DNA from: Vanrija pseudolonga
Taxonomy: Eukaryota; Basidiomycota; Tremellomycetes; Trichosporonales; Trichosporonaceae
Assembly (NCBI RefSeq): GCF_020906515.1
Contig: NC_085852.1
Location: forward strand, 2,976,001-3,040,000
Reading direction: 5' to 3'
DNA: 64,000 bases
The notes under the pieces were generated by a model. It saw only the letters and a list, made by a program, of their open reading frames with translations. It made no database searches and had not been told where the DNA came from. The translations under genes were made by a program, and so were the position numbers. Below are positions 22,104-32,507 of this stretch, one piece after another; position 1 is the stretch's first letter; every line of letters begins with the position of its first letter.

Positions 22104-24677
22104 TCACCGAGGCGTCGCGCTCACGCCGGCCGACGTGGCGGGGGTGGCATGAGGTTCGGCCACATCCATCAACTCGGCGTCGCGCAACGCGAAGTCTGTA
22201 GGGTCGATGTCGCTCGGCGGGCCTTGCCTCATGAGCTCGAGCTTCTCGGCCTCGAGTAGGCTGTGTGGGTTAGAGGACTTCTTCGAAGACGAGCACCACC
22301 CACACTAGGATCGACGTCTCGCCAATCTTGCGCATGGCCGCAAGGATAACCTCAATGTCGCTCTCGAGCGCGGGGATGGCGAGATCCTCGCCGTCGCGGC
22401 GGAGACGCTTGACCTCGCGTGTGAGGATCTTGCCGACCAGCATCCACATGATATGGATGGTGACACCCAGTGACGGGAGTTGCTGGGATGGTTAGGTAGC
22501 TCTAAGCCAGGATAAGCACCTACATTCTGATCAAGTAGCCGGATAATGTCGACACACTGCCGCGCATAGTACAGCGCCTTGGGGTTTGGCGTGTCGTAAG
22601 AGTTGGAGTCGTACAGGAACATCTTGGCCGCAAGGATGAGGATGTTCTAGGCGTGAGCTACATTCCGCGCGACTGCTCACCAAGGTTGCTGCCCGCGAGC
22701 TGATGGCTGTCTGCCCCTCCTCGTTCGTGGTGGTAGTCTTGCACTCGGCAGGCAGGTGCTGAACGAACCGCTGGATCGCGGCCTCAATCAGCTGCCGGGC
22801 CTGGGTAACGCCGACGGCCTGGCTGAACGGTGTCCTCTTCACGTTGGGCCACGAGTTCGGGTTATTGGCGTGTGCGTGGACTTTGAACACGGCGTAGTGA
22901 AGCAGCGCCGTCGCCTTGGCCAGCCGAGCGAGGTCGGCCTCGTGCTCCGGAGGCACGAACGTCGGGTCAAAGAGGTCCCACAAGAACTGGTCAGCCGGGG
23001 GGTCGGCGGCGCCGTAAGTATCCCATGGCCTTGGGAACGGGGTGCGAATCGCGTCGAGGTCGAGGTCGCCGGGGATTCCAGTCGCCACCGCCGCCGAAAT
23101 GTCCAAAAGCGCTACAGACCAACTAGGCGTGTGAGCTGAGCGCCATTCATTCAACTCACAATCCGTAGATCCTCTCCGCTAGACCCGCCCAGTCATTTGG
23201 GATCAAGTCGCGCGGCTCTCGCCTGCGGCGAAGGTTCATGAACACCGTTTCTGGCAGCTTGGTAGCGGAGACGATCTGATCATAGCATGAGGCAATGGCT
23301 GACCGGCAGCCCTTTGACGCCATGATAATCGCCTGGGGTGTGAGCGGGACGACGCGCGAGCTTCACTCACCTCGGAGTGGCGGCCTTGTCGCCAGAACCA
23401 CTCTGTGACTAGTACCGTTGCTCGCATGACGTCAAACAAGGCGAACGGGAGCGCGCGGGCATGCTGTATCCCTTCGTCAATCGCAGCAAGCACGGCCTCC
23501 AGGAACGCATCTTCTCGAAGGCGAATGTACTCGTAGGGCGAGGCCCTGCAAGCGACAAGGAACTGAGGGGGCCATATCAGCCTAGCACAGCCGAAGTTGA
23601 GACAGCCACAGATCCACTTACCATTGCATTGCGGAGTGACACGTGTGGCTTCTCTTCCGGCACCTGGCTCTTCAAGCGCTCGTAGAACCTCCTGACGTTC
23701 ATCTCAAGCCCAGTGGAACGCTGGTTGGAGAAGTAGAGGCGGTAGCAGTGTTCCTCTGTCTCGGGGTCCATGTCAGCGAGGTCCGTCGTGCCCTCGTTGG
23801 GCAGGTTGAGGAGCCATGAGAAGTCGACCTGGTCCCAGTGGGCTGGGAGGTCCTGGTCGTCCTCGAGGTTGCCGCCGAGGGAAGGCAGGAACGAGGAGAG
23901 CGACGCAGCAGGCGGGGGCGGAGGAAGGCGGGGTGCGCGCGGCGGGGGCGGTGGCGGTACCGGCTCGTGGCCTGGCGGCGCGGGAAGAGAAGACACCTGT
24001 GTCAATCCGGTCTGAGACTGAACGGCGGTCTTGGCCATGCCCTGCGCGATGGGGCAGTCGGCATAATGGGTCGACGTGAGCGGGTCGGATCCGTGACCGT
24101 GGGTGTGGGCATGCGGCGTGGTGCAGACGCTCCGTCCTGGCGTTGACGCTGGTAGCGAGGGGGCGGCATGATGCACGGGCTCGGGGGCGAGGAAGAGCGC
24201 CGAGGAGCGCGGCGCGTCCAACTCCATCGGGGAGAAGCCCGCGTCGCCGCTCACTGTCCGCGTGACGCCGCTACGCCGCGGCGCCTTCTTGCCTGGATAC
24301 TCGCATGTCCGCCCGAAGCGGATACAGTTTGTGCAGCGCGGTTTCTGCGCTGAGCATTTCTGTTGTCGTCGTCAGCTGGGCCGCCGCGCGCAGACTTACA
24401 ATCTTGCGTTCCTTGCACGCCGAGCAGGCGGCGCCCCTGATCTTATCAGCGGGGAAGGGGGGAGGGAGGGAGGGGGAAGGTGGTGGTCACAGCTTACTTT
24501 GGCAGCGGGCGCGCATCGACTAGGCGTCAGCTTGGCGCGGTCGAGGGCAGACTCACGGATCAGGCGCGGGCTCTGGCTCTGGGTCGGCGGCGTGGTCGGC
24601 GAGGCGGAGGTTGCCGATGCCGAGGTGATGTTCGACGAGCCCGGTCTGGGGTCGTCGCCCGGGGGCTGGAACGACAT
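22104..24677 (-). CDS. Zn2Cys6 fungal transcription factor
   Basis: Ten exons: 24677-24557, 24519-24498, 24436-24397, 24359-23622, 23562-23371, 23332-23160, 23122-22681, 22646-22524, 22482-22304, 22260-22104, about 728 residues. The first three exons are very short and the zinc cluster spans two of them. The cysteine spacing is C-x2-C-x6-C-x6-C-x2-C-x6-C at about residues 52-79, exactly the Gal4-type binuclear cluster, which binds DNA as a dimer at CGG half-sites. The middle is Pro-rich. The C-terminal half (NAMFLVACRASPYEYIRL onward) resembles the fungal-specific regulatory domain. It is divergent from the purine/cytosine permease at 25260 across a 582-base promoter, so regulation of that permease is possible but unproven. 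The 37-base intron 23159-23123 is the least certain boundary. Confidence 0.88.
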
Positions 24678-25259
24678 TACCAAGAGGGTGGAGGAGGAGG
24701 AGGCTGGGCACGAGCGGTAAGGGATATCTGATTGCGATAAGAGTGAGTGAGTGAGTAGCAGTGCTCGTCGTCGTGTCCGAGGTGTCGTAGGGTGTGATGC
24801 AGCAGTGTCCCGGCGCCGAGCCAGCGGTCAGTGGCCGTGGTTGCTCCGTCGGAGGCTCGGAGGCCGACCAACGACGCCGAGAATTTGGTCCCGTCGTCGA
24901 GGTCCGGCGTGACCGGCCTCCGCTTGGCCGTTTGGCGCCTGTCCTGATTTTTGGGCTATTTGCATCACGCTCCGCCCTCGTCTCCTCGCGCCGCAAGGCT
25001 CCACCTTATCAACACTCGAGCCGAGCCCATGCGGTCCACTGCTGCGGCGCGTGGTGCTGCTTGTCAGCCAGCGAGCAAGCGTCCCGAGGCGAGGATGGGT
25101 CCGGTTGGGCTGGCTGCGTACGCTCGCTCGCCCGCTCGATGCGGGGCTCGCTTGTGCCCGCCGCGGCAACTGACTATGGACGGTGGACGAGAATAACCAG
25201 AGAATATTTAGTGCGCCTTGGCAAGAGCAAGAAGAATCGACTGACCACACTCACCCACC
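24678..25259. promoter_or_regulatory. Divergent promoter with GATAAG sites
   Basis: This 582-base region separates the divergent starts of the Zn2Cys6 factor and the NCS1 permease. GATAAG occurs at 24736-24741 (plus) and 25005-25010 (minus strand). Such sites bind nitrogen-regulatory GATA factors in fungi. Function here is inferred from the words and from the permease class. Confidence 0.5.
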
Positions 25260-27266
25260 ATGTCGTCTGAGAAGGTTGACCTCGAGCAGGGGGTGCAAAC
25301 GGTACGCTGGCCGGTAGTTTGGGACGCGCTGACCTGGCAGCAGGATCACGAGCGCGTCGATGTCACTGCGCCTGTGGGCGACACTTCGGCGGAGCGCGAG
25401 GACGAGCTGCGGCACAAGAGCCCGCTGTTCAGATTCCTTGATAAGGCGTTCAGCAATGGTGTCGAGGCGCGCGGAATCGAGGTGGGTGCTAGAGTTCTCC
25501 GGCTGCAGCACTGACAACAGCGCGTACCGGAAGACGAGCGCTCGTCGAAGCATGCTATCGGTCTGCTTGTGTTCTGGTGGAGTGTAAACCTCGCCGTGTC
25601 GACCGTGCCAGTTGGCGTAAGTGTCGCGTGACCAACGGCACCCAACACCGGCAGCTCACACAACCCAGATGCTCGCGCAAGCCTTTTTCACTCTCACTCT
25701 CCGCTCCGCCGTCATCTGCATCGTCGTCTTCAACATCCTCGGCGCGGCGTGCGTGGGCTTCATCGCCACGCTCGGCCCGCAGACAGGCATGCGCACCATG
25801 GTGATCACGCGGTACAGCGTGGGGTATGTCGGCGCATCGATTTTCAGCATCTTCAACATCCTCACGCAGCTCGGGTAGGTTGCGCAACGCCACGTCTCGT
25901 GGTCCTGCTGCTGACGGACCCTAGCTTCTCGTGCACGGCCGTCATTCTTGGCGGACAGACACTCACCAATGTGTCAAACAACAAGCTGCCGCTCGAGGCG
26001 AGCGTCGTCATCGTCGGCGTCTTGGCGCTCGTGCTCTGCTTCTTCGGCTACAATGGTGTGTGGGAGCTGTGACTTTCGCTGACCCCAGCCATGCACTACT
26101 GGGAGCGCTATGCCTGGATCATCATGTTCATCTTCTACTGCTGCATGTACGGCCTCGGCGGCAAGGCCGGCTTCCGCCCGCACCTGCAGGACAGCGAGCA
26201 GGCGACTGGCAAGGCTTATTCCGGCTCGATGCTCAGCTTTGGCGGCATCATCTTCAGCTCGGCGGCGGGCTGGGCACCCGTCGCGGCCGACTTCAACTCG
26301 CGCCTCCCCGTCAACTATCCCAAGTGGAAGGTGTTCACCATGTCGTGGTTCGGCATCATGATCCCGCTCGTGTTTGTCGAGACGCTCGGCGCCGTGCTCA
26401 TGACTGTGCCGGAGTACGCTGCTGCCTTTGCTGAGGGCGACGCTGGCGGCGTCATCAACGCAGTCTTCAAGCCGTGGGGCGGAGGCGGCAAGTTTATCAT
26501 GGTCGTCTTCAGTTTCAGCATCATCTCAAACTGCATCCCAAACACATACTCGGCTGCCCTGTCGATCCAGACGTTGATGCCCTTGTTCCAAAAGGTGCCT
26601 AGGGCTATTTGGACTGTCCTCGTGTTTGTCATCTACAGTGCGTACAAGATGTCGCCGCAAACAGCATACCGTCGGTGTCCTCGGCGTTCGCTAACCCCGC
26701 CACTAGCTGTCGCTGCCATCGCTGGCCGGGAACACTTCAGCACGGTGCTGTCCAACTTCTTGGCCATTCTCGGGTGTAAGTGAAGTTTCGGCTTTGACTC
26801 TCGGGCGCCGGCTGACCCTGTCCCAGACTGGATCGCGTTCTTTGTGAGCCCTACCTACCCGGACCACTTATCGGGCTAACCCTATCCCAGATTGTCGTCG
26901 TCGCAGAGGAGCACTTCATCTTCCGCCGTTTCGTCATTCCTGGAGGATATGACCTGAACGTGGGTGACACGCGCGTGAGGCTAGCGCTCACATTCCAGGC
27001 CTACCACGATATCAAGCGCCTCCCCATTGGTATTGCGGGCATCTTTTCGTGTGCCGCGGGCGCCGGTTTGGCGGTCGTGTCAATGGCGCAGACGTGGTAC
27101 ATTGGCCCGTTGGCCGCCACGCTGGGCGAGTACGGTGGTGACTTGGGCTTTGAGATGAGGTGAGTAAACGAGCATGAGTTGCCCCGCTGATACCCCCAGC
27201 GCCATCACCACGGGTGTGCTTTACCCGCCGCTCCGGTACATCGAGTACAGGATGACTGGGCGGTAG
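25260..27266 (+). CDS. NCS1 purine-cytosine permease (Fcy2-like)
   Basis: Eleven exons: 25260-25301, 25341-25481, 25521-25616, 25669-25874, 25925-26055, 26089-26637, 26707-26775, 26827-26843, 26891-26959, 26999-27159, 27200-27266, about 515 residues. One exon is only 17 bases. The family takes up cytosine, adenine, hypoxanthine or related bases by proton symport at the plasma membrane. Visible marks are LVFWWSVNLAVSTVPVG (TM1), GPQTGMRTMVITRYSVG (about residues 115-130), GWAPVAADFNSRLP in the middle, NCIPNTYSAALSIQ, and EEHFIFRR-FVIPGGYDL near TM10. Length and spans fit the family. The substrate cannot be read with certainty. Confidence 0.93.
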
Positions 27267-28119
27267 TGGCAGCAGGCAGGCAGGGGGTTAGGTGTAGTTG
27301 TCGACGTCGATCGCACTGTCGCAAGCGCGGCGCGCGTGACGCGTCATGTCGTGGTGGTGGCACTTGATCCCTGTGGGATACGTCGATAATCCCACGGACG
27401 GCTCGCGTAGCGCGGCTGTAGCGTGCGGGATAACCGCCGGGATAAGGCTCCATGCAGGCTCCATGTGAATGAGGAGTTGGCTGTGGAGTGGAATGGAGTG
27501 GCTTGCATTGGCTTTCATTGGCAGCCGGCCTTGTCCGCCGGTAAGGCTTGGCCATTGCCGCAGCTACATCACGAGGGGGGGGGGGGTGCGGGTGTGCGGG
27601 GCCAAGGCGCCACTGCGGGGTGCTGCTGTTCGCTGATTGACGGCCGCCGCCCCGCCCACCTGCCGCCTTGGTTGGTTGGGCCTGCACGCACGCTGCCAAG
27701 TCGCCTTGTGCTGCTTTGCAACGCAGCCGAAACGACACAGTCTTAGCGTGTTGATATCCCCCGAGGTAGGCGGGGCACAACTCGCCGAGGCGACGGGGCC
27801 GCCTCGTCGCAGGGCCAAGAACGAGGTTGTGTCTGTTATGCTGTTTACTCGGGCACCCATCACCGAGTTAGCAAAAGGCACCTTTGGGTTCGCTCGGCTG
27901 CCAAGTTCTCGATCTCGTTGTCGAACGGCAAGCAGTGACCGCGTCCCAAGAAACCCAATGCTCACCGGCATCATCAACATGCCCGGGCATGCAACAGCAG
28001 CGGCAAGCATAAAAACTATACGGCTTCCATAGCCGGGGGGTCGACGCGCCCCTATCACTACTACTACCCCCCCTCAACAAACTACAGCGGCGATCAGTGC
28101 TGTAGCTAACCCCAACATC
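27267..28119. other. Intergenic region with G homopolymer
   Basis: A run of about 13 G lies near 27574-27586. No gene is supportable. The right end is the promoter of the P450 gene; CATAAAA at 28008-28014, about 110 bases before its ATG, is a plausible TATA element. Confidence 0.5.
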
Positions 28120-29966
28120 ATGTCCGCCTTGACCCGCTTCATCGAGCCGCTGCTCGAAGCGCTCCCAGCATGGACGCGGCACCCCGTCGCCGTCGTGGCC
28201 GGGGGGCTGCTCACGCTCGTGATCGCCGTGTTCGTCTACGTGCTCGTCAAGTCGCGCAGCTGGAAGTGGAGCAACCTCGACGGCCCGCCCTCGGCCAACC
28301 TCCTCTGGGGCAACATGCTGCAGATTATCCACGGCCAGCCAGGCGAGTACAACAAGATCTGGTTCGAAAAGTACGGCGGGACGCTCCGCGTCACTGCCCT
28401 GCTGGGCCGCAAGCAGCTCGTCACGAGCGACATCCAGGCGATCGGCTACGTCCTGCAGCACTCGTACAGCTTCACCAAGCCCGCGTCGTCGAGCCGTATC
28501 CTCGAGAGTGTGCTCGGCAACGGCCTCCTCTCGTCCGAGGGCCACAAGCACCGCGCACAGCGCCGAGTCCTCCAGCCCGCCTTCTCGCCCAACCACACCA
28601 AGAACCTCCTCCCGCCCTTCTGGGCAAAGAGCTACGAGCTGCAGGGCGTCTGGAACCGCATGATCGAGACGGGCGGCGACTGGGAGGGCTCCGATCCACC
28701 CAGCTACACGCCCCCGGTGCCCGAGGACATTGTGCCCGGCGCATGCAAGATTGACGTGCTCAACACTCTCAACAAGCTCTCCCTCGACATCCTCGGTCTC
28801 GCCGGCATGAACGTCGAGCTCGGCGCGCTGAGCAACACGGGCTCCGAGCTGTCCGACGCATACCGTGACATGGCCAACGCGACGCACCACATGACGCCTC
28901 TCATGATCGCCGAGGCCTGGTTCCCCATCCTGAAGAAGATTATCGTGCGTGCTCTGGGCGTGGGCGTGGGAACACGAATGCATGACTGACGCCACGTAGC
29001 CCAGCAAGCGCCGTGACATTGTCGAGAAGAACATGGCGATTTCCGCGGCTCACGGCATGGTGAGTACCGCGGTTGTTCTCCTCTCCGTTGGGAGAGTGGT
29101 GGTGCCTGGCCACTGACCCGTCGCCACAGAAATTGCTGCAGCAGAAGACAATTGCCATCAAGAAGGAGCGCGAGGCGGGCCTGAGTGAGAACGACGACCT
29201 GGCGGGCGAGAAGGACCTGCTCTCGCTCCTCATCCGCGCCAACACCGACCCCGATCTGCGCGACGACCAGAAGCTCACCGACGAGGAGGTGCTTAACCAG
29301 ATGACGACCTTCATGTTTGCCGGGCACGAGACGACGAGCGGCACGCTGAGCTGGTGTCTCGAGAAGCTGGCGTTCCACCCCGACATCCAGGAGAAGCTGT
29401 ATGCCGAGCTCGCGACCGTGCCCGACCCCGAGCCGACGTTTGACGAGCTTTCCAACCTACCCTACCTCGACAAGGTGGTCCGCGAGATCATGCGCACCGA
29501 CAACCCCGTCATCGGCACGATGCGCACGCCCATCGACGACATCACCCTCCCCCTCGGCACCCCCGTCAAGGGCCGCAACGGCAAGATGATCGACTCGGTC
29601 CACGTCCCCGCCGGCACCGAGATCTTCTTGTCTGTCATGGGCGTCAACCAGTCCGAGACCGTCTGGGGGCCCGACGCAAAGGAGTTCAACCCCGACCGCT
29701 TTGACCGCCCCGCCCTGCAAAAGGTGCCCGGCGTGTATGGCAACCTGCTCTCGTTCCTCGGCGGCGCGCGCCACTGCATCGGCTACCGCTTCGCCGTGCT
29801 CGAGATCAAGGCCGCCCTCTTCGTCATGATCCGCGGCTTCACCTTCGAGCCCCTCCCGTCCAGGCCCAAGATGGAGCGCGAGTGGATGATCGTGCAGCGT
29901 CCCGTCGTCGCGTCCGAGAAGAAGCTCGGCCCCCAGATGCCCCTCCTTGTCAGGAAGAGGGAGTAA
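28120..29966 (+). CDS. Cytochrome P450 monooxygenase, microsomal type
   Basis: Three exons: 28120-28944, 29000-29059, 29130-29966, giving 573 residues. An N-terminal hydrophobic anchor (about residues 23-45) points to the ER membrane. The I-helix oxygen-binding motif is AGHETT (about 359-364), the K-helix ExxR is EIMR (about 414-417), the PERF-like motif is FNPDRF, and the haem-binding motif is FLGGARHCIG with ligand Cys at about 511. All catalytic landmarks are intact. It would oxidise a lipophilic substrate with electrons from P450 reductase; the CYP family and substrate cannot be assigned by eye. The residues after ExxR (TDNPVIG) lack the usual LxPP sequence, which is mildly unusual. Neighbours do not suggest a biosynthetic cluster. 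Confidence 0.95.
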
Positions 29967-30155
29967 TGCCGAGGAGGAAGAAGTGCGAACAATGTCAAGA
30001 TATCAGCAGCAGCAAATTGAAATCAAAGTAGTCCTACTGTGCTAGTAGAATGTACGCATTGTATCGAGTACATTTAGTGGTACAGAGTCTATCCGGCACC
30101 GCCCTCGCGCCGTTCCCATCCAAACTGATCAATGTCCCTTGAGATAGCGTCCTCT

Positions 30156-31999
30156 TCACAGAACAAACTCCTCGCCGGTGTCCGTGCCCGCGATTCTTCG
30201 GTTGAGAATCGCCTCGGCGTACCCATGCCAGTCGGCGTCGACAAAGTCGGACAACCGCTTGTCTGCGCGCTCGGCACGCATGCGCTCAAAGCGGAGCGGG
30301 TACTCGAGGGGTGTGGATAACGCCTTGCGGATTGCGCCCACAAACGCAGTGTAGTTGAATGCTTCAATCTGGTATGCGTATCTGTCTTGTCAGCGCCAGC
30401 GGCTCCTGCCCGTGCACAACTTACGGCTCTGGCACCCGCTGCATCCCCTCGTGCTGGCGGTATCCCCAGTTGCGGTCGTCCTGCGGGTCGTCCTCGGGCT
30501 TGAGGTCGTCGCGCAGGCGGTGCGGGTGGCCAAAGGGCACGGCGCGGCTCATGGCACGGTACGGGCTCGGGCTGAGAGGCGGCGAGCCGACACCCAGCAT
30601 CATGCGCGAGACAGAATACTCCTTGTCAAACTCGGTCGCGTTGAGGCGGCCAAAGTTCTTGACCTCCTTCGGGATCGGGTTGGCCGCCTTCTCCTCGTCG
30701 TTCCGGTGGTCCTGCCACCCGCCGACAAACTCGAAGCCCTCAAACTCCTTGGAGAGCTCGTTGTGCGCGTCGGTGAAGAAGCTCAGGTTGTACACCTGCT
30801 GGTGGCCGTTGTGGAACAGGTGCGCCTCCTTGGTCATGACCCACACACGGTTCTTGCGCTCGTGCCACGGCGTGATCTGCGTCTCCTCGGGCGACGGGTG
30901 CAACGGGTATCCCAGCCACGTGAAGCGCGAGTGGTCGGGCGTCGCGCGCACCTGCAGGTCCTCGTCGCCAGTGTACAGCCACGCCACGCCGTTGTGCACC
31001 TCGATGTGGTGCTGCTCGGGCGGGTCGTTCTCGCACGTCACGATCCAGGCGTGGCCCACCTGCGTCTGCGACCCCGTCATGTAGTACGACACGCCAAAGT
31101 ACTTCCACACCGGGATGCCGTCCTTGCGTTCGAGCGTCTTGGTGTACTTCTTCCAGTTGCCGTTCCGGTCGTCATTCCCGTCATCAGATAAGATGACCTT
31201 GACGAGGTCGGGAATCTGGCGGTAGATGTTGTAGACGAACCCTGCGGGGGTAAGTATGCGTCTTCGGGATCGGTCTCAAAGTTCTCCCGCCCGTAGCCCA
31301 TCCCGCCGCACCACTCACTCCAGTCAACATCGCCACCGTGTAACACGGTGTATCCTTGGCGCTCCCACGACCTGATGAGGCCGAGGCACCACACACCCTC
31401 GCCGCCGTGGTATTCGTCGTCGAGGGCCCACTGGCAGTGGTACGTGTTGACAATGATGACCTGGGGGGCTTGTTAGTCGAGGCTCCGGCTCCATCTCGGG
31501 CGCTCCTCCGCAGCACTCCCGCCCCGCCCCGCCCCCGACTCACCTTGTCTGCGTTTTCCGGGCAGTCGTCGCGCGCGAGACACGCCGTCAGCCAGCGTAG
31601 CTTGGCCTCGGTGTACCAGCGGTAGTTGAAGGACTCGTTAGGGTCCGACTTCTCAAACTTTGGCACGGTCACGAGGTCGTGGTACGCCTTGTTTCCGATC
31701 AGCGACGGGAATCGCTTGCCAGCGAGCAGCATGGTGGTTGACATGATCGCGATGGCCGAAACGCATAGTAGCAGCCAGTTGCGCTTCTGGAAGAGCGTGT
31801 GCAACGATAGTGCTGCGCGCGGGGTCGTTAGCTTGCTTGCGCCCGTTGCCCCAGACGACGACGACGCGACGACAAACGTACTAGGCGACTTTGAGCGCGG
31901 ACGGGGCGCATGCACGACAAACTGCTCGTGGCCGTCGTCGTCGCTGCCTGCGCGCAGCGGGATGTTCTCCTCCTCCTCCCGGTCGTCGCGGTAGCCCAT
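30156..31999 (-). CDS. Type II membrane glycosyltransferase, GT18 (MGAT5)-like
   Basis: Four exons: 31999-31544, 31460-31319, 31241-30425, 30381-30156, giving 546 residues. A cytosolic Ser-rich N-terminus is followed by one membrane span at about residues 74-93 and a lumenal domain, the layout of Golgi glycosyltransferases. Near the C-terminus the segment LGVGSPPLSPSPYRAM resembles the conserved GxG-P-xSPTPYEA motif of alpha-1,6-mannosylglycoprotein beta-1,6-N-acetylglucosaminyltransferases (GT18). Motif matching is from memory, so family membership is moderately supported. The lumenal region contains the conserved-looking WALDDEYHGGEGVWCLGL. In basidiomycetes such genes are candidates for N-glycan or wall glycan modification. 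A second intron interrupts the block after VDW. Confidence 0.7.
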
Positions 32000-32507
32000 T
32001 GTATCGGGGTGCTGGTTGGTGTGAACGGCGGCGGCGACGATGTAAATGAGAGACAGATCGGCGCGTCAAGATGCCGTTGACAACAGCAGGCCAGTCTAAT
32101 CAACGTGCTTCAGCTTTTTACAAAATCCTTCAGGACCCAATACACTTTTTTTCAATTCATCCATTTCAGGTGGGCAACTAACCCAACTCGAGCTTGGGCG
32201 GGAAGGTGAGTCCCGCGCATGCGGCTGACGCGGCGGGCGTGCCTTGGCATCCGCCTTGGCCATGCATGCAGCTCGGCGAAGGCAGCCATCGCCGTCGCCG
32301 CGTCGCAGTCCGTCGAGGCACCACGCACCCGCGCGCGGCTGTTGCTGTCTTCACTTCACGACGATACACGACGCGTCGTGTGTGCCCCGCCAAGCACGGT
32401 TGTCACCACCGTGTGTGTGCACGGGCACGGCGGCGTGTGCTGACGCCGACGCCAGCTGATCGCTGACAATCTAATCTAAGGATACATGCCATGCCTTCCC
32501 TACAAGC
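32000..32507. other. Promoter region of the GT18-like gene
   Basis: This is the upstream region of 31999. No gene and no clear repeat beyond short CGTCG-rich words. Confidence 0.45.
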
